Positions 44,031 to 52,802 of a stretch of 64,000 nucleotides of DNA are shown here, piece after piece. The DNA lies in NCBI GenBank assembly GCA_020632795.1, contig JACKEV010000013.1, positions 310,001 through 374,000 on the forward strand, in the 5' to 3' direction. The notes beneath the pieces are model-generated. The model was not told the origin of the DNA. It made no database searches and was given only the letters and a program-made list of their open reading frames with translations. The position numbers and the translations under genes were made by a program. The stretch is from Alphaproteobacteria bacterium. Its GTDB lineage: Bacteria; Myxococcota_A; UBA796; CAJQPC01. How positions within the stretch are numbered: the first letter of the stretch is position 1; the number at the start of each line of letters is the position of its first letter.

Positions 44031-44043
44031 GGGGGGGCGCCCG

Positions 44044-44595
44044 CTACGCCGGGAGCGCCAGGTCCACCAGCAGCGTCACCGGCTCGTCGGTGGCGTCCAG
44101 CCCCCACCACGCGCCGTAGCGCCCGTCCCCGAGCCCGCTGCTGAACCAGGCCAGGTGGCAGCTCGCGCTGCCCGCGTCGAAGAACCAGCAGCCCGCCGGG
44201 CCGCGAACCCAGGGGCTGATCTTCGCCCGGAGGCCGGCGTCGTCGCGGATCTTCCGGGCGCCGTCGGCGTCGGTGATGGCGACCGTCGCGTAGTCCACCA
44301 TGAAGGTCTCCGCGCCGTCCTCGAAGACGGCGCGTGCCCAGCGCTCGGGGGCAGCCCCCTCGACCTCGGCGAGCGCGAAGGCGACCCGCCAGTGGCCGTC
44401 GATGCGGGTCTCGGCGATGGAGACCGACCAGGTGCTCTGGCCGCGGACCCGCCGCGACAGGGGGACGGCGCCCCGGATCAGCTCCGGATCACACACGACG
44501 AGCCGCGGATCGCCGGGGTGGGCCAGGATCGTCCCCAACAGGGAGACGCGGTGCGCGTCAAGCGACTGGTAGAGGCCGGCGGCGCGGGAGGTCAT
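44044..44595 (-). CDS. DUF4241-like hypothetical protein
   Basis: A 183-aa soluble protein without a signal peptide. The C-terminal pattern, with FMVDYATVAITD in the middle and SSGLGDGRYGAWWGLDATDEPVTLLVDL at the end (split here only to name the blocks: SSGLGDGRYGAWWG and TLLVDL), resembles what I recall of DUF4241 proteins. This assignment is from memory and should be searched. The ATG at 44595 has GGAG upstream. It lies between the convergent MopE gene and the LysR gene on its own strand. The function is unknown. Confidence 0.65.
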   Translation of the reverse strand: MTSRAAGLYQSLDAHRVSLLGTILAHPGDPRLVVCDPELIRGAVPLSRRVRGQSTWSVSIAETRIDGHWRVAFALAEVEGAAPERWARAVFEDGAETFMVDYATVAITDADGARKIRDDAGLRAKISPWVRGPAGCWFFDAGSASCHLAWFSSGLGDGRYGAWWGLDATDEPVTLLVDLALPA

Positions 44596-44663
44596 CGGGG
44601 TGCTCCGGCAGGGGTTGAGGACGGGCGAGGTCCCATCATCCCACGGTCCGCCGCCGCGCGCCG

Positions 44664-45524
44664 TCACGCCGCCAGCGTCGCGTTGAGCGCCGCCTGGATC
44701 TGCGCGATGAGCACGCTGAGGCGCACGTCCGCGCGCGCCGACGCCAGGGACACCGCGTGCACCGGGATGGCCGTCAGCGGCGTCTCGTCGACGCGCACCA
44801 ATTCGCCCAGCGCCCGGCGCGGCTCCCCGAGGAAGGCCGGCAGCATGCCCATGCCCGCCCCCGCGCTGACGGCGTCCGCGATGGCGGCGCGGTCGTCGAT
44901 GAGCACCGACGGTGTGCGAAGCGCCGGGCGGTGCGCGCTCAGGAGCGCCACGTCCCCCCGGGTGGCCAGCAGGGGGACCTGGCAGGGGTCGGCGTCGCGA
45001 TACCGCGCGCTGGCGTAGAGCCGCACCGGTACCAGGGCGAGGCGCCGGGCGAGCAGATCCGAGTCGGGCAGGGGGCCGGCGTGGATGGACAGGTCCAGGC
45101 CGTCCCGCACGAGGTTGACGCGCCGGGTCCGCAAGAGGACCTCCAGCCGGACCCGGGGCAGCGCCTCGCAGAAGCCCGCGATGACCCGCCCGCCGATGAG
45201 GCGCCCGAGGGGCACGGGGACCGACGCGCGGAGGGTGCCGGCGGGGGCGTCGGCCTGGGTCGCGGCGCGGGTGGCCTGCGCGACCTGGAGCAGCGCCCGG
45301 ACCTGCCGGTGGAAGACCTCACCGTGCTGCGTCAGGGCCATGTGGCGGGTGGTGCGGTGGACCAGGGGCTGGCCGACCCGCTCCTCGAGCTGGGCGAGCC
45401 ACCGGCTGGCCGTGGCCTTGGGCACCCCCAGCGCCTCGGCCGCTGCGGTGATGGAGCCGAGCCCAACAAGGCGGTCGAAGAGCTTGAGGTCCCGGAGGCG
45501 GATGCCGTCGAAGTCGTCGAGCAT
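44664..45524 (-). CDS. LysR-family transcriptional regulator
   Basis: A 286-aa LysR protein. The winged helix-turn-helix is at about 10-65 (LFDRLVGLGSITAAAEALGV, then ASRWLAQLEERVGQPLVHR). The C-terminal periplasmic-binding-like effector domain contains RVNLVRDGLDLSIHAG and DAVSAGAGMGMLP. The pattern is that of the CrgA/DmlR subgroup. It diverges from a lipoprotein gene across about 200 bases holding a T-N11-A-type palindrome and a direct repeat, the usual arrangement for control of a divergent target. Confidence 0.93.
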   Translation of the reverse strand: MLDDFDGIRLRDLKLFDRLVGLGSITAAAEALGVPKATASRWLAQLEERVGQPLVHRTTRHMALTQHGEVFHRQVRALLQVAQATRAATQADAPAGTLRASVPVPLGRLIGGRVIAGFCEALPRVRLEVLLRTRRVNLVRDGLDLSIHAGPLPDSDLLARRLALVPVRLYASARYRDADPCQVPLLATRGDVALLSAHRPALRTPSVLIDDRAAIADAVSAGAGMGMLPAFLGEPRRALGELVRVDETPLTAIPVHAVSLASARADVRLSVLIAQIQAALNATLAA

Positions 45525-45532
45525 GGCGATAT

Positions 45533-45604
45533 TCTCATTTATTGAGATAACAAGTCCTGAAACAAGCCCTAATCAACCATATTCCGGGGAACTATATCAA
45601 CCAT
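45533..45604. promoter_or_regulatory. Probable LysR-binding palindrome and direct repeats in the divergent intergenic region
   Basis: TCTCATTTATTGAGA (45533-45547) is a perfect 5-bp-arm inverted repeat with a 5-base AT centre, nine bases from the lysR start, fitting a LysR T-N11-A box. ATCAACCAT occurs twice in direct orientation (45572-45580 and 45596-45604), 24 bp apart. This is the most AT-rich patch in the area. Regulation of lysR and of the gene at 45722 is inferred. Confidence 0.6.
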
Positions 45605-45721
45605 GCAGCGGATGGAACGCCCCGCTGCGGCGCGCTCCACCCCGGAGCGCCCCCGGGCGCCGTGTGACGCCGACATGCCACACAGTGCCCTCGTCACCCC
45701 GCTCCCCCCCAAGGAGGTCCT

Positions 45722-46300
45722 GTGTCCATCCTCTCCACCGTCTCTGTCCGCGCCGCGCGCCCCCTCTTCGGGATCAGCCTCGCTGCGGTCCTGCTCGCTG
45801 GCTGTGACGAGGCCGCCGCGCCCGCCGACGGCGCGTCGTCCGACCTGGAGGCCCGCGTCACCGCCGTGGAGGACCGCGAGGCCCTGCGCCACTTCGTCCT
45901 GTCCTTCGCCCACATCGTGGACTACGCCGACATCGACGCCCTCGGCACGCTGGGGCCGGCCCTCCACCCCGACTTCCAGCTGAACGTCGTGGACTTCGAC
46001 GGCCACGAGTACGTGTTCGAGGGCGCGGACGGCCTCATCGACGAGTACGGCCCCATCATGGTCTCCGCGCAGGCGAACCTGGCGGTCAGCGCCATCGACG
46101 TCGAGCTGGACGGCGACTACGCGATCGCCAGCTTCAAGTTCATCAACTCGGTCACCCCCCCGCCGGAGCTGGGCACGGAGGTCGACGACAAGGTCCTGCT
46201 GCTCGCCGACAACACCGCCACCTTCGTGCGCGAGGACGGCGTGTGGCTGCTCGAGTCCCTGGAGCTGGTGCACTCGCTGGCCTACCCGGGCAGCTTCTGA
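45722..46300 (+). CDS. Lipoprotein with SnoaL/NTF2-like domain
   Basis: A 192-aa protein starting at GTG after a strong AAGGAGGT site. The signal ends in LLAGC, so it is a lipoprotein. The mature part (about 45-185) has the NTF2/SnoaL-like cone fold pattern: a helix DREALRHFVLSFAHIVDYADIDAL, then HPDFQLNVVDFDG, then DGVWLLESLELVHSLAYPG at the end. This family includes ketosteroid-isomerase-like enzymes and ligand-binding proteins. It is the probable target of the divergent LysR regulator. A PI-PLC-like gene follows 57 bases downstream. Confidence 0.8.
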   Translation: MSILSTVSVRAARPLFGISLAAVLLAGCDEAAAPADGASSDLEARVTAVEDREALRHFVLSFAHIVDYADIDALGTLGPALHPDFQLNVVDFDGHEYVFEGADGLIDEYGPIMVSAQANLAVSAIDVELDGDYAIASFKFINSVTPPPELGTEVDDKVLLLADNTATFVREDGVWLLESLELVHSLAYPGSF

Positions 46301-46357
46301 GCCGCGCCCGGCCGCGACCGCGTCGGGTATGGTGCTCGCGACGCTGGAGCCCCGCGC

Positions 46358-47392
46358 GTGAACACCACACCCCTCGCCCTGCTGCTCGCCGCGGCCTGCG
46401 CCGACGCCCCGCTCGACAGCGGCCTGGCCGCGCCGCCCGCCACCGCCCACTGGATGGCGGACGTGTTCGCCGACCGCGCGGAGATCGAGGTGGGGCGCGT
46501 CCTGCTCCCCGGCGCCTTCAACGCCAGCTCCTACGCCTGCGCGGTGGAGCACGGGATGTCGCCGGACGCCCCCGAGGCCGTGCGGGCGATCTGGGGAGAT
46601 GACCCTGGCGACGCGGACAACCGAGCGCGCGTGGTGGGCTGGGCCCGCACCCAGGACCGCCCCCTGGGGGAGCAGCTCCTCGACGGCGTGCGCTTCGTCG
46701 AGATCAACGTCACGCTCAAGGATGGGGTGGTGACGACCTGGCACAGCGTGTACGGCGTGCCGGTGGGCGAGGTGCTCGACGAGCTGGTGGACTTCCTGGT
46801 CGCCTGGCCGGACGAGGTGGTGGTCCTGACCTTCGGCGTCAGCCTCGACGCCGAGGACTGGGGGCTCCTCGCCGACGCGCTGGCCGCGCCCCGGGCGGGC
46901 GGGGTCACTGTGTGTGATCGGGTCTACGACGGCCCCGAGCCCGCCGCGCAGGTCAGCCTGGCGGCGACGCAGGCGGCCGGCCGCAACCTCATCTGGGCGC
47001 CCCAGGGCGAGCTGCGCGGCTTCTTCGAGGCCCGCGGCGACTGCGCGCTGACCGCCGGGGAGACCGATCGGGTGTGGTCGATCACCGCCACCCCCGACGG
47101 CGTGGAGGCCGCGATCGCGGCGTCGGTCGACGGCCGCGACCCGCAGCGCCTCCTCATCAACGACTTCGTGTTCTCGCTGGACGGCGCCTCCTCCGTGCTG
47201 GATCAGGCCCGCTACATCGCCGCGTATCCGGGCGTGCGCGAGGCCAGCGCCGCGCTGGGCTTCTCCGGGGACCTGCCCTCGCGCCTCATCGACACCTACG
47301 ACGTCCACCAGGACATGAACGTCCTCGCCGGGGCGTACTACCCCGACACCACGCTCATTGAGGCGGCCATCGCGGCGAACGAGGCGCGGTAG
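46358..47392 (+). CDS. PI-PLC-X-like lipoprotein with altered active site
   Basis: A 344-aa protein, GTG start, lipobox LAAAC (Cys14). The barrel core of bacterial phosphatidylinositol phospholipase C-X is seen: LLPGAFNASSYAC, GVRFVEINVTLKDG, TTWHSVYG, and EVLDELVDFLVAWPDEVVVLTFG. In active enzymes the first motif is PGTHxS with a catalytic His. Here that position is Phe54, while the second His (His129) is kept. It may therefore bind without cleaving, or act through other residues. It lies 57 bases after the NTF2-like lipoprotein gene on the same strand. The domain call is good; the enzymatic call is doubtful. Confidence 0.8.
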   Translation: MNTTPLALLLAAACADAPLDSGLAAPPATAHWMADVFADRAEIEVGRVLLPGAFNASSYACAVEHGMSPDAPEAVRAIWGDDPGDADNRARVVGWARTQDRPLGEQLLDGVRFVEINVTLKDGVVTTWHSVYGVPVGEVLDELVDFLVAWPDEVVVLTFGVSLDAEDWGLLADALAAPRAGGVTVCDRVYDGPEPAAQVSLAATQAAGRNLIWAPQGELRGFFEARGDCALTAGETDRVWSITATPDGVEAAIAASVDGRDPQRLLINDFVFSLDGASSVLDQARYIAAYPGVREASAALGFSGDLPSRLIDTYDVHQDMNVLAGAYYPDTTLIEAAIAANEAR

Positions 47393-47404
47393 GGCCTCCT
47401 CCGG

Positions 47405-47839
47405 CTACGTCGAGCTGCCCCGCGAGGCCAGCGCCCACCCCGTCAGGTGCAGGACCGACGTGATGGAGAAGACCACCAGGTTGGCGTCGAGGCCGGCGCC
47501 GAGCGAGGGGACGCCCCCCTCGTCGCTCAGGGCGCCGCCGTAGAGGGGGGCCGTCCCTGCGCTGAGGAAGAAGCCGGCGTACACCAGCGTGCCCAGGAGT
47601 CCGGCCGCCTTCGTGCCGAGGGCGGGGTCCTTGGCGCGCCAGAGCAGGGTGAGCGACAGCACGGAGAGGGACGTGTTCACCGCCATCAGCCAGGTGGCGT
47701 GCATCCGCGCGTGGGGGGGCCAGTCGGGGTGGAACAGGTGCGTGGGGGAGATGTCGGCGAGGGGAGGGATGAGCCCGTAGGTGAGGGTGGTCAGGGTCAT
47801 CAGGGCGCGCCCGACCTTCGCAACGGTGTCCGTGGGCAT
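47405..47839 (-). CDS. Integral membrane protein of unknown function (DUF6640-like)
   Basis: A 144-aa protein with four predicted membrane helices. The start RALMTLTTLTYGLIPPLADI, then THLFHPDWPPHARMH between helices, and a central helix with SLSVLSLTLLWR. The WPPHARMH segment recalls proteins annotated DUF6640 (from memory). The ATG at 47839 has CGGAGA upstream. It diverges from the rph gene across 193 bases and is convergent with the PI-PLC-like gene. The function is unknown. Confidence 0.65.
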   Translation of the reverse strand: MPTDTVAKVGRALMTLTTLTYGLIPPLADISPTHLFHPDWPPHARMHATWLMAVNTSLSVLSLTLLWRAKDPALGTKAAGLLGTLVYAGFFLSAGTAPLYGGALSDEGGVPSLGAGLDANLVVFSITSVLHLTGWALASRGSST

Positions 47840-48032
47840 GGATCTCCGGATCCTCTGGTGCTCGGGGGCCTCTCGGGCGGCCGGGGGTGGCCGCCGAGCG
47901 AGACCGGACCGATTCGGATCGCTTACGATCCTCAAGGTGGCCCCCCGAAGTCAAGCCGAACGGCGCCCTGGGGTAGGGCAGCCGCCCGTTCCCTGTGTTA
48001 GGGGCCCTCTTTCGCGACAGGGAGGTGAGGGG

Positions 48033-50618
48033 ATGAGTCACCATGTGCTGGGCTTCGAGGAGATCGACCGGACGATGGTCGCGGTCGTGGGGGGCAAGGG
48101 CGCGCACCTGGGCGCGCTGGCGCGGATGGAGGGGGTCCAGGTGCCGCCGGGCTTCTGCGTGACGACGGCCGCCTTCCGGCGGAGCGTGGCGGAGGCGCCG
48201 GGGATCGACGCGCGGCTCGAGCGCCTGTCGCGCCTGGCGCCGGACGACCGGGAGGCGATCCGCACCCTCAGCGCGGAGATCCGCGAGATCCTCGATGAGA
48301 TCGACCTCCCGGAAGACCTGGCGGCGGAGATCACGGAGCGGATCGGCGCGCAGGCGGCCTGGGCCGTGCGCTCCAGCGCGACGGCGGAGGACCTGCCGAC
48401 GGCCTCCTTCGCGGGCCAGCAGGACAGCTTCCTGAACGTCATCGGGGCATCGGCGGTGCTCCAGCACGTCCGCCGCTGCTGGGCCTCCCTGTTCACCGAG
48501 CGGGCCGTGGCCTACCGCCTGCGCGGCGGCTTCGACCACCGCAAGGTCCACATGGCCGTGGTCGTGCAGCGCATGGTCGCCCCGCAGGCGTCCGGGGTGC
48601 TGTTCACCGCCGACCCCGTCACCGGCAACCGGCGGGTGACCTCGGTGGAGGCGGTCTTCGGGCTGGGCGAGGCCCTGGTCTCCGGGCGGGTGGACGCGGA
48701 CGTCTACACCGTGCGGGGCGGGGAGGTCGTCGCCCGGACGGTCGCCACCAAGGCGCTGGCCATCCACGCCGCGCCACAGGGCGGGACGCAGACGCAGGCG
48801 GTCCCGGCCGAGCGCCAGCAGCAGCCAGCGCTCACCGACGCGCAGGTCGTGCAGCTCGCCGCGCTGGGCCGCCGGATCGAGGCGCACCTCGGCGGCCCCC
48901 AGGACATCGAGTGGTGCCTGGCCGAAGGCGGCCTCCGGATCGTCCAGAGCCGGCCGATCACCACGCTGTTCCCCATCCCCGACGCCGACGACGACGAGCC
49001 CCACGTCTACGTGTCTGTGGGTCATGGTCAGATGATGACCGACGCCATGAAGCCCCTGGGGCTGTCGCTGTTCAAGCTGTCTGCCGGGCGGCCCATGTTC
49101 GACGCCGGGGGGCGGCTGTTCGTCGACGTCACCCGGGGGCTGGCCGCGCCAGCGAGCCGCGCCGGCCTGCTGGCGGTCTTCGGGCGCTCCGATCCGCCGC
49201 TGCGGGACGCGCTGGAGACCGTCCTCGCCCGCGGGGACTTCATCCCCTCGCTCCCGGACGCGGGGCCCGCTGGACCGCCCCCAGGCGGCCCGCCCGCCCC
49301 CTTCGAGCCCGATCCGGCCCTCGTCGAGGTGCTGATCAAGGACAGCCAGGACTCCATCGCCGCCTTGAAGGATGCCATCCGGACGAGGTCCGGCGTGGCC
49401 CTGCTCGACTTCATCCGGGACGACATCCCGGAGCTGAAGCGCATCCTGGCCGAGCCGCGCAGCCATCGGCTGATCATGGCCGGGATGGAGGCCGCCTGGT
49501 GGCTGAACGAGAAGCTGGAGGCGTGGCTGGGCGAGAAGAACGCCGCGGATGTGCTCACCTGGTCGGTCCCCCACAACGTCACCTCGGAGATGGGGCTGGC
49601 GCTGCTGGACGTCGCGGACGTGATCCGACAGCATCCGGAGGTGGTGGCGGCCCTGCAGCGCGTCGAGGGCGAGGGCTTCCTGGACGAATTGGAGGCGCTG
49701 GAGGGCGGGCGGGCGTCCCGCGACGCCATCGAGGCCTGGCTCGACCGGTACGGCATGCGCTGCGTCGGCGAGATCGACATCACGCGGCCCCGGTGGCGGG
49801 AGCGCCCCTCCACGCTCGTTCCCTTGATCCTCAGCAACGTCCGGAACGCCGAGCCGGGCGCGGGCGGGCGGCGGTTCGAGGAGGGGCGGCGGGCGGCGCT
49901 TCAGCGGGCGCAGGCGCTGCTGGAGCGGCTGCGGACCCTGCCGGACGGAGCGCAGAAGGCGGCCGAGACCCAACGCATGATCGACCGGGTCCGCGCCCTC
50001 ATCGGCTACCGGGAGTACCCCAAGTACGGCATGATCTGCCGCTACTTCGTCTACCGGCAGGCGCTGCTGGAGGAGGCCGCCCGCCTCGTGGAGGCCGGGG
50101 TGATCGGGGAGGCGGAGGACATCTTCTACCTCTCCTTCGAGGAGCTGCACGACGTGGTCCGCGCCCAGCGGGCGGACGCATCGCTCGTCCGTCGCCGTAA
50201 GGAGGCGTTTCGATTGTATCAGATGCTCACCCCGCCCCGGGTGCTCACCTCGGAGGGCGAGGCCTTGTCGGGGGCCTACCGGCGCGAGGATGTGCCGGAT
50301 GGTGCGCTGGTGGGCCTCGCGGTCTCTGCGGGGACCGTCGAGGGCCGGGCCCGGGTCATCCGGGACCTGGCCCAGGCCGACCTCGACGCGGGCGACATCC
50401 TGGTCACCCCCTTCACCGACCCGAGCTGGACGCCCCTGTTCGTCTCGATCCGCGGCCTGGTGACCGAGGTGGGGGGCCAGATGACCCACGGCGCGGTGAT
50501 CGCGCGGGAGTACGGGCTGCCTGCCGTGGTGGGCGTGGCGAACGCGACCCGGCTGATCCGGGACGGGCAGCGGATCCGGGTGCATGGCACGGAGGGGTAT
50601 GTTGAGCTGCTGGGGTGA
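48033..50618 (+). CDS. rph: Rifampin (rifamycin) phosphotransferase
   Basis: An 861-aa dikinase-like enzyme of the phosphoenolpyruvate synthase superfamily. The N-terminal ATP-binding domain starts VLGFEEIDRTMVAVVGGKGAHLGALARM, then RSSATAEDLPTASFAGQQDSFLNV, typical of Rph. A middle domain (about 310-740) is the rifampin-binding region, and the C-terminal swivelling phospho-carrier domain has GGQMTHGAVIAREYGLPAVVGV with His819. The length matches Rph (about 865 aa), whereas PEP synthase has an extra PEP-binding barrel. It probably inactivates rifamycins by phosphorylation. The start has GGAGG upstream. Its last 51 bases before the stop are repeated at 53222-53272. Confidence 0.88.
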   Translation: MSHHVLGFEEIDRTMVAVVGGKGAHLGALARMEGVQVPPGFCVTTAAFRRSVAEAPGIDARLERLSRLAPDDREAIRTLSAEIREILDEIDLPEDLAAEITERIGAQAAWAVRSSATAEDLPTASFAGQQDSFLNVIGASAVLQHVRRCWASLFTERAVAYRLRGGFDHRKVHMAVVVQRMVAPQASGVLFTADPVTGNRRVTSVEAVFGLGEALVSGRVDADVYTVRGGEVVARTVATKALAIHAAPQGGTQTQAVPAERQQQPALTDAQVVQLAALGRRIEAHLGGPQDIEWCLAEGGLRIVQSRPITTLFPIPDADDDEPHVYVSVGHGQMMTDAMKPLGLSLFKLSAGRPMFDAGGRLFVDVTRGLAAPASRAGLLAVFGRSDPPLRDALETVLARGDFIPSLPDAGPAGPPPGGPPAPFEPDPALVEVLIKDSQDSIAALKDAIRTRSGVALLDFIRDDIPELKRILAEPRSHRLIMAGMEAAWWLNEKLEAWLGEKNAADVLTWSVPHNVTSEMGLALLDVADVIRQHPEVVAALQRVEGEGFLDELEALEGGRASRDAIEAWLDRYGMRCVGEIDITRPRWRERPSTLVPLILSNVRNAEPGAGGRRFEEGRRAALQRAQALLERLRTLPDGAQKAAETQRMIDRVRALIGYREYPKYGMICRYFVYRQALLEEAARLVEAGVIGEAEDIFYLSFEELHDVVRAQRADASLVRRRKEAFRLYQMLTPPRVLTSEGEALSGAYRREDVPDGALVGLAVSAGTVEGRARVIRDLAQADLDAGDILVTPFTDPSWTPLFVSIRGLVTEVGGQMTHGAVIAREYGLPAVVGVANATRLIRDGQRIRVHGTEGYVELLG
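50565..50615 (+). repeat. 51-bp direct repeat, copy 1, at the 3' end of rph (partner 53222-53272)
   Basis: The 51 bases encode the last 17 residues of the enzyme, ending VELLG, and match the copy at 53222-53272 with one difference. The two copies enclose 2.6 kb carrying the three-gene cassette and are in the same orientation. Confidence 0.92.
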
Positions 50619-50704
50619 CGGTGTGTGTGTGCGTGGCTGCCGTGAGGATGGCGCAACCCACCCCAAGTTCGGCTTCCCTCGGGCGGGTCGGAGGTCGCTT
50701 GAGC

Positions 50705-50953
50705 TTACGCCCGCTCGCCCTGTGAGCGGCGTCGGGCGAAGTCGATCAGGCCCTGCACGTCCACCAACTTCTGGGCCTCTCCAAGCTCGACATCCAACTG
50801 GAATTCCTCTGCCATCGTTGAGATCAGCTCCAGCCGCGCTATTCGGTCCAAGCCGAGATCCTCACGCAGGCGATCCTGCGGGTGGAGGTTCGCGACGTCG
50901 ATGGCCGTCAGGGTGCTGATGATCTTGCAGACGCGCTTTGCGACGGGGTCCAT
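50705..50953 (-). CDS. Acyl-carrier-protein-like protein lacking the phosphopantetheine Ser
   Basis: An 82-aa protein with the helical pattern of acyl carrier proteins: DPVAKRVCKIISTLTAID, DRLREDLGLDRIARLELI, EEFQLDVELGEAQKLVDVQGLIDF. In a normal ACP the motif is GxDSL with Ser carrying 4'-phosphopantetheine. Here it reads GLDRI, Arg in place of Ser, so it cannot be loaded in the usual way. The ATG at 50953 lies two bases after the 445-aa gene's stop. It is the last gene of the cassette. It may act as a protein-binding module instead of a carrier (inference). Confidence 0.8.
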   Translation of the reverse strand: MDPVAKRVCKIISTLTAIDVANLHPQDRLREDLGLDRIARLELISTMAEEFQLDVELGEAQKLVDVQGLIDFARRRSQGERA

Positions 50954-50955
50954 GC

Positions 50956-52293
50956 TCAACCGAGTTCCAATACGGGCAGGGATTCGATCCGATCGGAGAG
51001 CGCTCCCAGGGTGCGTGCCTCCCTTCGCATCCAATCCGTCCAGGCTGTGGTGTGCGCGGCGTCCTCTTCAGCGCCCGAATCGAACACCGTCCACCAGAGA
51101 TGAGCCATGAGCAGACGGCCGAAGGCCATCCACTGTGGGATGTTCACCAGGAGGGGGTTCTCGAGGAACAGGACCTTACCGGCATTCGCAGCGGAAGTGA
51201 TCCCGTGCGCGAGGAGCAGCGAAGCACGGAGTCGTCCAGAGCGGCTGATGGCCTGACGGATCGCGTCCCGAAGGCTGAGACCCTCCCACTTTGCCCTCAG
51301 GAAGCGGAAGAACCGCACGAGCACCTCGTTGACGGCGACGGTGATGCCGTCGCCGATGAAGCGTCGGAGATCCAGGCCCGCGCCGTAGAGCTTGTGGGCC
51401 AGGTCGGCGATGGTCAGATCATCCTCCCCCTGGAACGAGAAACTTCCGACCTCCAGGAACTTCGCCAGCATCATCATCGGGCCCGGGAGCCCGAGCGGTG
51501 TGTTCACGTCCGACCACCAGTGCCGCAACACAATCATGGACGCCTCCAGAATGCGAAGCGCGACGCTGACGGGTCCGTGGCCGGCATAAAGGGTACGTAG
51601 TTGGCTGGCGACCCCCTTTGTGACGTTCACCCAGGTCTTGATCTCGCCATCGATGATGTGCGTGGAGGTCCCGCGCAGCACGTCTCGCACGGCCGTGATG
51701 AACCCGCCGAGGGAGACATGATGCGACAACGAGTTGGAGCGGTGGTTTCCTCGCGCGCCGGCCTGCTGCCGCGGCACGTAGTCGAATGAGGCCTTGGTTG
51801 CCTCTGAATCGTGCTGCTCGGGGGCGCCCAGGAGTGCAAACAGTCGCCGCCCGAGCGCCGCCGTGGTGTCTCCAACCAGGACGATATCGAGGACGCCGCT
51901 GATGGTGCCCACCAGCCCAGCGCTAAGGTAGTCCAACTCATCAAGTTGGGTCTCTCGCTCAAACTCGGCCTGACAGTTCTGGCATCTGCTCACCACCGTC
52001 GCGAGATCGTCCTCGTCCAGCAGCTCCCCTGTTCGTACCCGCCCCAGATGGCGGGACTGGCGGATCAGCGCTTCATAGGGGAGTTGCTCAACCTCGACCT
52101 GGCGTGACCGGCTCGGCAGCCTGGGGGTTGGCCATTCGGAGCGCGGCACGTGCGCCTCAAGCGAGGCCAGGAGCGCATCCGCCCGCCGCTCAGCATCCCT
52201 GGCTCGCCGAATCGTATTGCGTGTCTGCGCGTCGACCTGATCGGAGAGGTCCCGGTTGTGCTTCAGCACCCGCAGGTGGTCGGCGAAGTCCAT
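50956..52293 (-). CDS. 445-aa protein of unknown function, membrane-associated; middle gene of the cassette
   Basis: No family could be named. The first 65 residues are charged and coiled-coil-like. A CQNCQAEF (CxxC) pair lies near residue 104. A hydrophobic helix follows (LSAGLVGTISGVLDIVLVG, about 125-143). A motif NHRSNSLSHHVSLGGFITAV lies near 184-203; I have a memory of 'NHR..S..HDP..G' in other large hypothetical proteins but cannot place it. Further hydrophobic helices occur near the C-terminus (SLLLAHGITSAANAGKVLF, QWMAFGRLLMAHLWW). The gene is two bases after the Gly-zipper gene and two before the ACP-like gene. Base composition is visibly less GC-rich than the neighbourhood, suggesting transfer. 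Confidence 0.7.
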   Translation of the reverse strand: MDFADHLRVLKHNRDLSDQVDAQTRNTIRRARDAERRADALLASLEAHVPRSEWPTPRLPSRSRQVEVEQLPYEALIRQSRHLGRVRTGELLDEDDLATVVSRCQNCQAEFERETQLDELDYLSAGLVGTISGVLDIVLVGDTTAALGRRLFALLGAPEQHDSEATKASFDYVPRQQAGARGNHRSNSLSHHVSLGGFITAVRDVLRGTSTHIIDGEIKTWVNVTKGVASQLRTLYAGHGPVSVALRILEASMIVLRHWWSDVNTPLGLPGPMMMLAKFLEVGSFSFQGEDDLTIADLAHKLYGAGLDLRRFIGDGITVAVNEVLVRFFRFLRAKWEGLSLRDAIRQAISRSGRLRASLLLAHGITSAANAGKVLFLENPLLVNIPQWMAFGRLLMAHLWWTVFDSGAEEDAAHTTAWTDWMRREARTLGALSDRIESLPVLELG

Positions 52294-52295
52294 GT

Positions 52296-52802
52296 CTATG
52301 AGCCCATCCTGGCTTGAAGTGACTCGACGATCTGGCTGAGGATCTCAAGACGCGCCTCAAGCTCATGGACAACGGCCTCTGAAAGGTCAGCTTGATTGGA
52401 GAGCCTTCGGACGATCTCGTTCTGCTTGCCGATAGCCTTTGCGAGGACCTGGCCCTGCAGTTGACGGACATGCTTCATCTTTCGATGGTTTGCGAAGGCG
52501 TACCCTGCGACCGCCAACCCGGCCACGGGGGCTGCCAACACGAGGACCCCTGCCGCCGCACCGCCGCCAATCAACGCCCCCGCGGCGGCGAGGCCCGTCA
52601 TGATTCCCGGCCCGGAGAGACCAACGATCCCGAGTCCGTACAACGCGGCGAACGAGCCTGCAGCGCCAACGCCTCCACCCACCAGGGCCCCGACGCCTTC
52701 GGAGCCATCGCGCACCTCGGCGTCAATCTTGTCCAGGTCACCAAGCAGCGACCGGAGAAAATTCTCATTGTTGAGGTTCTTCTCGAAGCCATTCCCGCTC
52801 AT
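52296..52802 (-). CDS. Gly-zipper membrane protein with C-terminal coiled coil; first gene of the cassette
   Basis: A 168-aa protein. Residues about 1-35 are soluble and charged. Residues about 37-105 are Gly/Ala-rich with repeated GxxxG spacing (GALVGGGVGAAGSFAALYG, GLAAAGALIGGGAAAGVLV), typical of Gly-zipper helices that pack or oligomerise in membranes. From about 110 a heptad-like region follows (LQGQVLAKAIGKQNEIVRR, EARLEILSQIVESLQ). The ATG at 52802 is the first clear start. It is followed two bases later by the 445-aa gene. The function is unknown; pore formation or membrane recruitment is possible (inference). Confidence 0.72.
   Translation of the reverse strand: MSGNGFEKNLNNENFLRSLLGDLDKIDAEVRDGSEGVGALVGGGVGAAGSFAALYGLGIVGLSGPGIMTGLAAAGALIGGGAAAGVLVLAAPVAGLAVAGYAFANHRKMKHVRQLQGQVLAKAIGKQNEIVRRLSNQADLSEAVVHELEARLEILSQIVESLQARMGS

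Noticed and set aside
50620..50635. GT-rich run after rph
   Set aside because: A short simple-sequence tract without a feature that could be tied to function.
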